Shown here one piece after another: positions 8,716 to 16,543 of a stretch of 64,000 nucleotides of DNA. The stretch is from Verrucomicrobiota bacterium (GTDB lineage Bacteria > Verrucomicrobiota > Verrucomicrobiia > Opitutales > Opitutaceae), in assembly GCA_023432225.1 (NCBI GenBank), contig JAEYUW010000043.1:140007-204006 (forward strand), read 5' to 3'. Numbering within the stretch: position 1 is the stretch's first letter; the number at the start of each line of letters is the position of its first letter. A model generated the notes under the pieces. That model saw only the letters and a list, made by a program, of their open reading frames with translations, was not told the DNA's origin and did not search any database. Made by a program: the position numbers and the translations under genes.

Positions 8716-8744
8716 TTGACAGCGGGAAGTTCCGTGGGAAATTT
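8716..8744 (+). promoter_or_regulatory. Possible promoter of tRNA-His
   Basis: A perfect TTGACA (8716-8721) is followed after 17 nt by AAATTT (8739-8744), a poor -10. The spacing to the tRNA at 8762 is suitable. The -35 box is the only strong part. Confidence 0.35.
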
Positions 8745-8761
8745 CCGGGTTCAACTTTTAC

Positions 8762-8839
8762 GGCGGCCATAGCTCAGCTGGTTAGAGCACAAGATTGTGG
8801 ATCTTGGGGTCGCGGGTTCAAATCCCGTTGGTCGCCCCA
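8762..8839 (+). tRNA. tRNA-His (anticodon GTG)
   Basis: A complete 78-nt cloverleaf including a genome-encoded CCA at 8837-8839. The acceptor stem is GGCGGCCA with TGGTCGCC (one G-T pair), giving the extra G-1:C73 pair specific to tRNA-His. The anticodon arm is CAAGA, loop TTGTGGA, TCTTG, with anticodon GTG at 8797-8799. The T-arm carries GTTCAAAT. It stands alone, not in a tRNA cluster. Confidence 0.97.
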
Positions 8840-8899
8840 TTTTCAGTCCGAGAAAATCCCCCGTTGCGGGAAAGCCGGGGGCGATGTTCAGTATCCGGC

Positions 8900-9694
8900 A
8901 TGGCGCGGATCCGGCTGTTGACCTACAACATCGCCCACGCTCGGGGCCTCAGTTTGCACCAGACCTTGCGGTCGCGGGCACGCATTCGCGCGCAACTCGT
9001 CAACATCGCGCACCTGATCAAGCGCCTCGACGCCGACATCGTGGCCCTCCAGGAGATCGACGAGAACTCGCGCTGGAACGGCAGTTTCGATCACCTCGCT
9101 TTTCTCGCGGAGCACACGGGGCTGCCGCACTTCGTGCACGGCGTGAACAACCGTCTCGCGCGCCTCGGCGGCCATCTTCACCTGAACTACGGCAACGCCG
9201 TGCTCTCGCGCTACCCGATCGCGCACTCCGAGAACGTGCCTTTCGGCCGACGGCTGCTCGGCGAAAAAGGCGCTCTCTTCGTCGAGCTCGAGACGCCCGC
9301 CGGCCGCGTGCCGGTCATGAGCGTCCACATGCACCACCGCTCGCGCGCCTCGCGTCTGAAGCAGGCCGCGCAGCTCATCGAGTTTCTCGACCGGCAGCGC
9401 GTCAACCGCAGCGCGCAGTGGCGGGCGAAGCCGATCGTGTGCGGCGACATGAACAACCCCTCCCACACGCCGGACGCGACCGCGATGCTGCTGGGCTATT
9501 TCGAGGAATTCGACAACTACATGCTGCTGCCGAAGGGGCTGGCCGGGCGCGCGCTGCACACCTTCCCCTCGTTTTTCCCCAGCCGCGCGCTCGATTACGT
9601 CTACCTGCCAAGCCAGTGCTGCGATCCGGAGGTGACAGTCGTGCGCAGCTATCTATCCGACCACCGGCCGGTGTTTGTGGAATTCCGGCTGTGA
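8900..9694 (+). CDS. Endonuclease/exonuclease/phosphatase (EEP) family protein
   Basis: This 264-residue metal-dependent phosphodiesterase belongs to the EEP (DNase I/Mg-dependent sphingomyelinase) fold. The order of active-site motifs fits: LLTYNIAHA at the start, VALQEID near residue 50, VMSVHMHH, GDMNNPSHTPD near 182, and the terminal YLSDHRPVFVEF. No signal peptide is seen, so it is probably cytoplasmic. The substrate (nucleic acid, phosphoinositide or lipid) cannot be told. ATG 8900 is chosen because longer frames begin inside the tRNA-His gene. Confidence 0.85.
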   Translation: MARIRLLTYNIAHARGLSLHQTLRSRARIRAQLVNIAHLIKRLDADIVALQEIDENSRWNGSFDHLAFLAEHTGLPHFVHGVNNRLARLGGHLHLNYGNAVLSRYPIAHSENVPFGRRLLGEKGALFVELETPAGRVPVMSVHMHHRSRASRLKQAAQLIEFLDRQRVNRSAQWRAKPIVCGDMNNPSHTPDATAMLLGYFEEFDNYMLLPKGLAGRALHTFPSFFPSRALDYVYLPSQCCDPEVTVVRSYLSDHRPVFVEFRL

Positions 9695-9775
9695 GTAGGA
9701 CCGGCTTCAGCCGGTCCAGTTGAGCGTCCGATCCCGAATCGAGTTCGCGTCATGGCCGGCTGAAGCCGGACCTAC
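9695..9775. repeat. REP-like hairpin pair, ACCGGCT class
   Basis: The element is bracketed GTAGGACC...GGACCTAC. Stems are GGACCGGCT/AGCCGGTCC on the left and GGCCGGCT/AGCCGGAC on the right. It begins at the EEP gene stop and lies before trpA. Confidence 0.8.
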
Positions 9776-9875
9776 ACGCGGCTGTGAGCGTTGTCCCCTT
9801 TGCGTTCTACTCGCCCCGGCTGACGCACTTCCGCGTTGCTCCGCCGCGCGGGCGTGTGCTCTCTTCGACGCTCTC

Positions 9876-10685
9876 ATGGATCGCATCGCCGACGCCTTTG
9901 CCCGCACCCGCGCCGAGAAACGCGCCGCTTTCGTGGCCTATCTATGCGCCGGCGATCCGGACTTCGACACGTCGCTCGCGGCCTGCCGCGCGGTCATCGA
10001 GGCCGGCGTCGATGTCCTCGAACTCGGCGTGCCGTTTTCCGATCCGCTGGCCGATGGCCTGACCAACCAACTCGCCGCGCAACGAGCGCTGGAGAGCGGC
10101 ATGACGGTCGCGCGCGTGCTCGATCTGGTGCGCCGCATTCGCGATTTCAGCCAGGTGCCGGTGGTTTTCTACACCTACTACAACCTTGTGTTCGCGAACG
10201 GCGTCGACGCCGCGGTGCGCGCCGCGAAGGACGCGGGCGTCGATGGCATGCTCGTGCTCGACTTGCCGCCGGAGGAGGCCGGCGATTTCGCCACCGCGTG
10301 CCGCGCGCACGGCATGAAGAGCGTTTTCATCGTGGCGCCGACGACGCCTGACGCGCGCCTCGCGAAAATCTGCGGCGCCGCGACCGGCTTTCTCTATTAC
10401 GTTTCCCGCGAAGGCGTGACCGGCGAGCGCGGCGAAGTGGCGACCGGCATCGGCGACGCCGTGGCGCGCATCAAGGCGCACACTCAGCTGCCCGTGGTCG
10501 TCGGCTTCGGCATTTCCAATCGCGAGCAGGTGCGCGCGGTGGCGGCATCGAAGACGGACGGCGTGGTCGTCGGCAGTGCGCTGGTGAACGTCATCAGAGC
10601 GAACCTTGCGACGCGGGCGGAGATCGCGCCGCAGTTGAAAGCGAAAGCTGCCGACCTCGTCGCCGGCGTGCGCGGCGCGGCCTGA
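9876..10685 (+). CDS. trpA: Tryptophan synthase alpha chain
   Basis: The alpha subunit cleaves indole-3-glycerol phosphate to indole and glyceraldehyde 3-phosphate and channels indole to TrpB. The protein has 269 residues, normal for the family. Catalytic Glu and Asp lie in DVLELGVPFSDPLADG near residues 45-60. The phosphate-binding loop is VGFGISNREQV near 208, with GVVVGSALV after it. ATG 9876 gives MDRIADAFART, matching the family start. No trpB or other trp gene is adjacent, so the trp genes are split in this genome. Confidence 0.95.
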   Translation: MDRIADAFARTRAEKRAAFVAYLCAGDPDFDTSLAACRAVIEAGVDVLELGVPFSDPLADGLTNQLAAQRALESGMTVARVLDLVRRIRDFSQVPVVFYTYYNLVFANGVDAAVRAAKDAGVDGMLVLDLPPEEAGDFATACRAHGMKSVFIVAPTTPDARLAKICGAATGFLYYVSREGVTGERGEVATGIGDAVARIKAHTQLPVVVGFGISNREQVRAVAASKTDGVVVGSALVNVIRANLATRAEIAPQLKAKAADLVAGVRGAA

Positions 10686-10688
10686 GTC

Positions 10689-11609
10689 ATGGCCACGCGT
10701 GCGCGCAGGATTCTGCTGATCGACGACGATCGTCTGCAGCACCATCTGGTGCAGGGTTTCGTCGGCAAGTTCCGCAGCGGGCCGTGGGAGCTCGAGGTCG
10801 CAGCCGACTACGACACGGGGCTGAAGAAGCTGCTTTCCGGCAAGTTTGCCGTGTGCCTGCTCGACTACCGTCTCGGCGAGCGCGACGGACTCGAGTTGCT
10901 GCGCGCCGCGCGCGCGGCCGACAGCGCGACGCCGGTGGTTTTTCTGACGGCGGACGCGAGTGACGAGATCGATGAAGCGGCGATGGAGGCCGGCGCGATG
11001 GATTTTCTGGTCAAGGCCGACCTCAACCCGCGCATCCTCGAGCACGCGATCCGTTACGCGCGCAAGCTGGGCGAGACGATGGGGCAGCTCAAGCAACTCG
11101 CCACGCGCGATGCGCTGACCGGCCTGCACAATCGTCGTGAGTTCGATCGCATGGTGGCCGAGGAATGTCAGCGCGCGGCGCGCTTCGGGCATCCGTTCGC
11201 GCTGGTGATGGCGGACATCGATTTTTTCAAAAAGATCAACGACACCCACGGTCATCAGGTCGGTGACGAGGTGTTGAAGCACGTCGCGAGTTTGCTCGCG
11301 GGTCAGTTGCGCGTGGTCGATCGCATTGCGCGCTACGGCGGCGAGGAGTTCGCCATTCTCATGGTGGAGACGGAGCGCAAGGCGGCGGTGGAGGGTTTGC
11401 AACGGCTCTTCGCCTTGCTGGCCGAGACGCCGTGTCAGCCGCCCGGCACTGATTTGACGCTCAACGTCACGCTCAGCGCCGGTCTGGCGGTGATGCCGGA
11501 CGATGCGAGTGCATGCACCGAGCTAATCGCGCTGGCCGACAAGGCGCTCTACGCCGCGAAGCACGCGGGACGCAACCGCGTGGTCACGGCGCATAGTTTG
11601 AAGGATTGA
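10689..11609 (+). CDS. Response regulator with GGDEF diguanylate cyclase domain
   Basis: This 306-residue protein has an N-terminal REC domain (about 1-125, phospho-acceptor Asp59 in CLLDYRL, acidic DDD at 12-14). A GGDEF domain follows (about 140-300). The active site is GGEEF at 217-221, so it should make cyclic di-GMP. An RxxD inhibitory site (RVVD, 208-211) lies five residues before it, indicating product feedback. It resembles PleD/WspR-type regulators with one REC. Its sensor kinase is not adjacent. It starts 3 nt after trpA. Confidence 0.92.
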   Translation: MATRARRILLIDDDRLQHHLVQGFVGKFRSGPWELEVAADYDTGLKKLLSGKFAVCLLDYRLGERDGLELLRAARAADSATPVVFLTADASDEIDEAAMEAGAMDFLVKADLNPRILEHAIRYARKLGETMGQLKQLATRDALTGLHNRREFDRMVAEECQRAARFGHPFALVMADIDFFKKINDTHGHQVGDEVLKHVASLLAGQLRVVDRIARYGGEEFAILMVETERKAAVEGLQRLFALLAETPCQPPGTDLTLNVTLSAGLAVMPDDASACTELIALADKALYAAKHAGRNRVVTAHSLKD

Positions 11610-11638
11610 GGTCGAGTGGCGCTGACCCTGCCAGCCGA

Positions 11639-11706
11639 ATAGGTTGCGCGCTTGCGCGCAACTCGTCCGACGACCGCTGCAGTGGCGTGACAAGCACGCC
11701 ACCTAC
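11639..11706. repeat. REP-like hairpin pair, TTGCGCGC class
   Basis: The left hairpin GTTGCGCGC/GCGCGCAAC starts ATAGG, a one-base variant of GTAGG. The right hairpin is GTGGCGTG/CACGCCAC, and the element ends CCTAC. It sits between convergent genes. Confidence 0.75.
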
Positions 11707-11750
11707 ATCGCGAGCGTGGACAGCCGCCATTTTTCGTCTGCCTTACCGGG

Positions 11751-12650
11751 TCACGATTCCGTTTCGATCACCGATTCACGCGGCACCATCACGCGCAGGC
11801 TGCGCGGCAGGACGGATACTTCGATGCGCGACGTCTCGGCTCGCGGTTCCCCGTCGGTGTGCATCCAGCCGGGTTTCGCGCGCTCGATCACGAACTGACT
11901 GCCTTGGAAATGTCGGACGTCGGGCACGCGATTGATCGAGCCGTGGAACAGACGCACGGCGAGCGGCACGGCGCGGAAGGCGTTCACGTGCGGCACGGCG
12001 ACGATGTCGAGGCGACCGTCGCTGACGGAGGCATCGGGTGCGATGTAGGCGTTGTTGCCGTATTGGGACGAGTTCGCGATCGCCAAGGTGAAGGCTTCCA
12101 CGGCATCGACACCGCCCGCGTGGTGGATCGTGTAGCGCTCGGGCCGGTAGCTCCACCAGGCCTTGGCGCTTTCCTTAAGATAGCCGGCGAAACCACGCGA
12201 GGAGAGCAGCGCGAAGCGCTCGGCAATGAGTGCTTCGAAGCCGGTGCCGGCGGCGCAAAAGAAGAGGTGCTGGTTCACCTTGCCGGCGTCGATCGTCATC
12301 ACCGCGCCCTCCGCCAGCGTGCGAAACGCGCCGCGGCCGGCGCGCGGAATACCGAGGTGGCGGCCGAGTCCGTTACCCGATCCGCACGGGATCAGGCCGA
12401 ACGCGGCGGGAGTGTTCACGAGGGCGCTGGCGACCTCGTTCATCGTGCCGTCCCCGCCGATGGCGACGACGAGCTCGCAGCCCTCATCCACCGCCTGGCG
12501 CGCGAGCTCCGTGGCGTGGCGCGGGCGCTCGGTCGAGACGACTTTGCCATCCCAGCCACAATGCGCGATGAACTCAGCCGCTTTGTCGCGCAGGTGCGGA
12601 TTGCGGCGGTTGGAACCAGAGTGGGGATTGAAGATGAACCGGACTTTCAA
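11751..12650 (-). CDS. Diacylglycerol kinase-like lipid kinase (YegS/DgkB family)
   Basis: This 299-residue lipid kinase is of the DAGK catalytic-domain family. The nucleotide-binding region starts FIFNPHSGSNRRN, and the hallmark GGDGTMNEVASAL is near residue 70, followed by PCGSGNGLGRHLGIP. These families phosphorylate diacylglycerol, phosphatidylglycerol or sphingoid lipids; the substrate here is unknown. The start is probably TTG at 12650 (reading LKVRFIFNP), because no ATG lies close upstream. The frame remains open further upstream, but that extension has no homology signs and overlaps miaA. Confidence 0.85.
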   Translation of the reverse strand: MKVRFIFNPHSGSNRRNPHLRDKAAEFIAHCGWDGKVVSTERPRHATELARQAVDEGCELVVAIGGDGTMNEVASALVNTPAAFGLIPCGSGNGLGRHLGIPRAGRGAFRTLAEGAVMTIDAGKVNQHLFFCAAGTGFEALIAERFALLSSRGFAGYLKESAKAWWSYRPERYTIHHAGGVDAVEAFTLAIANSSQYGNNAYIAPDASVSDGRLDIVAVPHVNAFRAVPLAVRLFHGSINRVPDVRHFQGSQFVIERAKPGWMHTDGEPRAETSRIEVSVLPRSLRVMVPRESVIETES

Positions 12651-12731
12651 GGCGCGTGAGGTCAGAAGAGCCGAAAGGCGCGGCCGGTTGAAGGCAAAAG
12701 GAGTTTGGCAACGATTGCGTGACGGCGTTCT

Positions 12732-13667
12732 GTGGCGCGCGTGAACGGCGTCATCCATGTGCTCACAGGCTGCACCGCGGTCGGCAAGACCGAGCTGGCG
12801 CTGCGCTGGGCCGAAGCGTGTGGCGCGGAGATCGTGTCGTGCGACTCGCTGCTGTTTTACCGCGGCATGGACATCGGCACGGCGAAACCGACGAAGGCCG
12901 AACTCGCGCGCGTGCCGCATCATTTGGTCGATGTGTGCGACGTGCGTGAGTCGGTGGATGTAACGTATTACGTTACAAACGCACGGCGGGCGGTGGCGGA
13001 GATTTTGGCGCGGGGGCGGAGCGTGCTGGTGACGGGCGGGAGCGGCTTTTATCTCGCGGCGTTCTTTGGGCCGGTGGCGGATGACGTCGCGGTCTCGGCC
13101 GAGTTGCGGGCGGAAGTGCGCGAGCGATTGGAGCGCGACGGACTCGCGGCGCTCGTCGCGGAGTTGCGCGCGCTGAATCCGACCGGGCTCGGCGCGCTCG
13201 ATGTGCAGAATCCGCGGCGCGTCACGCGCGCGTTGGAGCGTTGCCGGGCGAGCGGGCGGACGCTCGCGGAGTTGCAGGCGGAGTTCGCGGCGCGGCCGGG
13301 GCCGTTCGCGGAGTATGAGGTGAAGCTTTGCGAACTCGTGCGCGAGCCGGAGGAGCTGGAACAACGCGTGGAGGCACGCGTGGGGCAGATGTTGCGTGAC
13401 GGACTCGTCGAGGAAGTGCGCGGCTTGCTCGAGCGTGGGTTGAAGGACAATCCGAGCGCGGCGAAGGCGATCGGGTATCGGGAGACGATCGATTTTCTCG
13501 AAGGCCGGCTGAGCGAGGCCGAGCTGCTCCCGGCGATCGTGAAGAACACGCGCGGGCTCGTGAAGAAGCAGCGCACGTGGTTCAAGACGCAGTTGCCGGA
13601 GCACCGGAAGGTGGAGGCCGCGAGCGCGCGCGTGGAGGAACTGTTTGAAAATTCCCCATTGAAGTGA
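12732..13667 (+). CDS. miaA: tRNA dimethylallyltransferase MiaA
   Basis: MiaA transfers a dimethylallyl group to A37 of tRNAs reading codons that begin with U. This 311-residue copy has the P-loop TGCTAVGKTELAL, with Cys where most have Pro. SCDSLLFYRGMDIGTAKPT holds the catalytic Asp and substrate loop, and VTGGSGFYL and AIGYRE are also family motifs. A GTG start at 12732 is used; GTG 12741 is possible. The DNA coding VTYYVT near residue 80 is a 19-bp palindrome matching a dispersed repeat (12959-12977). Confidence 0.92.
   Translation: MARVNGVIHVLTGCTAVGKTELALRWAEACGAEIVSCDSLLFYRGMDIGTAKPTKAELARVPHHLVDVCDVRESVDVTYYVTNARRAVAEILARGRSVLVTGGSGFYLAAFFGPVADDVAVSAELRAEVRERLERDGLAALVAELRALNPTGLGALDVQNPRRVTRALERCRASGRTLAELQAEFAARPGPFAEYEVKLCELVREPEELEQRVEARVGQMLRDGLVEEVRGLLERGLKDNPSAAKAIGYRETIDFLEGRLSEAELLPAIVKNTRGLVKKQRTWFKTQLPEHRKVEAASARVEELFENSPLK
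12959..12977. repeat. ACGTA-T-TACGT palindrome inside miaA
   Basis: TGTAACGTA, T, TACGTTACA is perfect apart from the central base and codes VTYYVT in frame. The central 11 bp match the intergenic palindromes at 14710-14732 and 14821-14847. Confidence 0.8.
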
Positions 13668-13677
13668 CGCCGCGAAG

Positions 13678-13746
13678 GTAGGGCCGGATTTATCCGGCCC
13701 AGGAAAGCTGCGACGCCGGTCCGGGACCGGTTAAAACCGGTCCTAC
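13678..13746. repeat. REP-like hairpin pair, GGCCGGAT class
   Basis: The element is bracketed GTAGGGCC...GGTCCTAC. The left stem is GGGCCGGAT/ATCCGGCCC and the right is GACCGGTT/AACCGGTC. It lies between convergent miaA and the TPR gene. Confidence 0.8.
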
Positions 13747-13880
13747 GCCAAAGGGCTTCGTCGCTCGTTCGGCAAAGTCGCAATCAGCCGACGATCGCGG
13801 CGGACCCAGCGGTCACGTCCCCCATTGCGCGTGGGTGCGCGATCGCTTCCGCTCTTGCGCGTCACTGGCTCGGCGGCGGA

Positions 13881-14609
13881 CTACGGCTTTTTCGGCGCGC
13901 TGTTGACGAGGTCGAAGAGGCGCTGGTCGCTCGCGTCTTTAGCGCCGGCTGGTGCGTGGGGCGCGGACAGTGGCGCGCCGGGCATCGCGAACGGTGCGGG
14001 GGCGCCGGTGGCTTGCGCAATGAGCTGCTGGGCGAGCGTGGCGTTGCGACCGGTGGGGAAGCGCGCGAGATAGGCGTTCCAAGCCTCGATGGCTTTCGCC
14101 GGATTCTTCAGGTCTTCGAGGTAAAGGCCTCCTTGATTGAAGAGGCTGAACTCGTGTTGCGGGTTCATGCGCTGGGCGAGTTCGTATTGCGCGAGGGCGT
14201 CCTGCGGGCGGCCGGAGAAGCGGTAGGCGTTGCCGAGGTCGGTGCGGATGTCGGAGTCGTCGCTGCCTTGCTTGATGGCGGACTCGTAGCGGCGAATGGC
14301 TTCGGGCCAGTTCTGGTGGTCGTAGTAGAAGTTGCCGAGCGTGCGCTCGGCTTGGGCGGGCGGCATGCCGGCTGTGAGATTGACGGGCGGCGCGTGGTTG
14401 ATGTCGGCCGGCATGGCGGCGTTCGCGGTGATGGGCATCGAGGTAGCCATGTTGGCGCGGGCGGCGCGCTCGAGCCGGGGGCGCAGGGCGAGGTAAGTGA
14501 CCGTGGAGCCGAGGAGGGCGCCGACGATGCCGACCATGAGGAACGGAAACCAGAACGAGGATTGCGCCGGTGGCGGAGGCGGCGTGGAACGCGCGGATGA
14601 CTTGGCCAT
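13881..14609 (-). CDS. TPR-repeat membrane-anchored protein
   Basis: This 242-residue protein has a Pro/Ser-rich N-terminus and one membrane segment near residues 20-40 (FWFPFLMVGIVGALLGSTV). Three to four tetratricopeptide repeats follow, from about residue 85 to 195 (AERTLGNFYYDHQNWPEA, RTDLGNAYRFSGRPQDALAQY, LFNQGGLYLEDLKNPAKAI). The Pro/Ala-rich tail is low complexity. TPRs mediate protein contacts; the partner is unknown. It most likely faces the periplasm. ATG 14609 is chosen over an upstream frame extending to 14717 that enters the palindromic repeat. Confidence 0.75.
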   Translation of the reverse strand: MAKSSARSTPPPPPAQSSFWFPFLMVGIVGALLGSTVTYLALRPRLERAARANMATSMPITANAAMPADINHAPPVNLTAGMPPAQAERTLGNFYYDHQNWPEAIRRYESAIKQGSDDSDIRTDLGNAYRFSGRPQDALAQYELAQRMNPQHEFSLFNQGGLYLEDLKNPAKAIEAWNAYLARFPTGRNATLAQQLIAQATGAPAPFAMPGAPLSAPHAPAGAKDASDQRLFDLVNSAPKKP

Positions 14610-14709
14610 GCGAGAGAAGATGCGCGTGCGGCCGGTGACGTCCAGCGCGCGGATGTGGCGTCTGTTGGCGAAGGGGCGCCGTCGTTTGCCGGGCCCGCGG
14701 CCCGGCGGG

Positions 14710-14847
14710 AAAGTCACGTAATACGTGACTTTGCTCTGTGCGGGGCGCCGGGCGAGCGCGTGTGGGCCGGAGCGATCAGGCGCGCGTGAGTGGGAGGAAG
14801 GTCACGGCGGGATCTCGGATGGAAAGTCACGTATTACGTGACTTTCC
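14710..14847. repeat. Two long palindromes, AAAGTCACGTA-W-TACGTGACTTT
   Basis: Copy one (14710-14732) has 11-bp arms around a central A. Copy two (14821-14847) has 13-bp arms around a central T. They share the 23-bp core apart from the central base, and 88 bp separate them. They are the main content of the 303-bp gap 14610-14912. Nothing else was recognised there. A shorter relative is inside miaA. Confidence 0.85.
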
Positions 14848-14912
14848 CCCGGGCGTGGGAGAGGCAGGGGAAGGGCTGCGCGAGGGGCCGGTGGGGGGGG
14901 CGGGCGAGCGGC

Positions 14913-16307
14913 TTACGGGCAGGCCAGCAGTGCGCCGTGGGTTGGCGCGAGCTTGGCGGTGAAGTGGCGGAGCAGCGGCGGGGCTTCGACGAGTTTCACT
15001 CCGCGGAGGCGCGACTTCAGGCTGTTCACGTAGAGGATGACTTCGAGCAGGTAGTCGACGTGGCTTTGCGTGTAGACGCGGCGCGGGAAGGCGAGGCGGA
15101 CGAGTTCCATCGGCGCGGGCTTTTCCGTGCCATCGGGCTGGCGGCCGAACATCACGGAGCCGATCTCGACCGAGCGCACGCCGCCTTCGAGGTAGAGCGC
15201 GCACGAGAGCGCCCAAGCGGGGAACTCGCTTTGCGGAATGTGCGGGAGCATGCCTTTCGCGTCGATGTAGATGGCGTGGCCGCCGGGCGGTTGAACGATC
15301 GGGACGCCGGCGGCGGTGAGTCTTTCGCCGAGGTATTCGACGGAGCGGATACGGTAGCGCAGGTAGTCCTCGTCGAGCACTTCGCGCAGGCCGACGGCGA
15401 GCGCTTCGAGGTCGTAGCCGGCGAGACCGCCGTAGGTCGGAAAGCCTTCGGTGAGGATGAGATTGTTGCGGCACTTGGCGGCGAGGGCGTCGTCGTTGAG
15501 GGCGAGGAAGCCGCCGATGTTCACGAGACCGTCCTTCTTCGCGGACATCGTGCAGCCGTCGGCGTAACCGAACATCTCGCGCGCGATCTCGAGCGGCGTG
15601 CGATGCGCCTGGCCGGGCTCGCGTTGCTTGATGAACCACGCGTTCTCGGCGAAGCGGCAGCAGTCGAGGATCAGCGGCACGCCGTGGCGGCGGCAAATCG
15701 CGGCGGCGTCGCGGATGTTGGCGAGCGCGACGGGTTGGCCGCCGCCGGAGTTGTTCGTGACGGTGATCATGGCGAACGGCACGCGACCGGCGTTTTCCGC
15801 GAGGCAGCGTTCGAGCGCGGCGAGATCGATGTTGCCCTTGAACGGCGCGACGAGCGCGGGCTGCGTGGCTTCGGGGCAGCGCAGGTCGACGGCGCGCACG
15901 CCAAGTGCTTCGAGGTTGGCGCGCGTGGTGTCGAAGTGCGTGTTGTTCGGCACGACCTGGCCGGAGGCGCAGGCGCTCGAGAAGAGGATGCGCTCGGCGG
16001 CGCGGCCTTGGTGCGTGGGGATGATGTGCTTGAGGCCGGTGATGTCGCGGACGGCGTTCTCGAACTTGAAGAACGAACGCGCGCCGGCGTAGGACTCGTC
16101 GCCTTGCATCATGCCGGCCCATTGTGCGGCGGACATGGCGCCGGTGCCGGAGTCGGTGAGGAGGTCAATGATGACATCCTCGGCGCGGAGCTTGAAGAGG
16201 TTGTAGTCCGCGGCGGCGAGGGCGGTCTCGCGCTGCTCGCGCGTCGTGAAGCGGATGGGCTCGACCGCCTTGATGCGGAACGGCTCGATGATGGTCTGGA
16301 AGTGCAT
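14913..16307 (-). CDS. tnaA: Tryptophanase (beta-eliminating PLP lyase)
   Basis: This 464-residue PLP enzyme should split tryptophan into indole, pyruvate and ammonia. The PLP lysine lies in CTMSAKKDG near residue 258. Tryptophanase is preferred over tyrosine phenol-lyase because the substrate region reads RSVEIGS where tyrosine phenol-lyases have RSMERG with the phenol-binding Arg, and the C-terminus has LRHFTAKL as in tryptophanases. ATG 16307 gives MHFQTIIEPFRIK, matching the family start. No TnaC-like leader or TnaB permease is adjacent, so control differs from E. coli. Confidence 0.9.
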   Translation of the reverse strand: MHFQTIIEPFRIKAVEPIRFTTREQRETALAAADYNLFKLRAEDVIIDLLTDSGTGAMSAAQWAGMMQGDESYAGARSFFKFENAVRDITGLKHIIPTHQGRAAERILFSSACASGQVVPNNTHFDTTRANLEALGVRAVDLRCPEATQPALVAPFKGNIDLAALERCLAENAGRVPFAMITVTNNSGGGQPVALANIRDAAAICRRHGVPLILDCCRFAENAWFIKQREPGQAHRTPLEIAREMFGYADGCTMSAKKDGLVNIGGFLALNDDALAAKCRNNLILTEGFPTYGGLAGYDLEALAVGLREVLDEDYLRYRIRSVEYLGERLTAAGVPIVQPPGGHAIYIDAKGMLPHIPQSEFPAWALSCALYLEGGVRSVEIGSVMFGRQPDGTEKPAPMELVRLAFPRRVYTQSHVDYLLEVILYVNSLKSRLRGVKLVEAPPLLRHFTAKLAPTHGALLACP

Positions 16308-16469
16308 GCGGGGTTTTTGCCCGCAGGATATCGCGGCGTGCGGCACGCGGGCCAACGGAAAGTGGGTAGCCATTTTGGGCTAGCGGGGCGGAGGCGCGGG
16401 CGTGCAGCGTGCGCACAGAGGAATGAGACCGATGGGACGCATGGGACCTATGAGGCCAATGGGTGGAAA

Positions 16470-16497
16470 ACAAAAAGGCCCCGCGAATTGCGGGGCC
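16470..16497 (-). terminator. Intrinsic terminator of tolC-like gene
   Basis: Read on the minus strand, GGCCCCGC and GCGGGGCC form a perfect 8-bp stem with a 5-nt loop followed by TTTTTG and more T. It lies about 50 bp past the stop of the TolC gene. Confidence 0.9.
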
Positions 16498-16518
16498 GGG
16501 AAGAGCGAGCGGGGCGAG

Positions 16519-16541
16519 TGGCCGGCTGGAAGCCGGCGGCA
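16519..16541. repeat. Single REP-like hairpin, GCCGGCTGG class
   Basis: GCCGGCT and AGCCGGC form a hairpin next to the TolC stop codon, ending GGCAC. A similar half element ends the composite repeat at 35187-35278. Confidence 0.6.
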
Positions 16542-16543
16542 CT

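Noticed and set aside
8795..8899. Upstream extension of the EEP gene
   Set aside because: It begins inside the tRNA-His anticodon arm and adds no recognisable sequence.
12651..13604. N-terminal extension of the lipid kinase frame to over 600 codons
   Set aside because: It is antisense to miaA and its composition is that of a shadow frame; the kinase domain begins at 12650.
14913..16307. Tyrosine phenol-lyase instead of tryptophanase
   Set aside because: The phenol-binding Arg context (SMERG) is replaced by SVEIG, and the C-terminus is tryptophanase-like.
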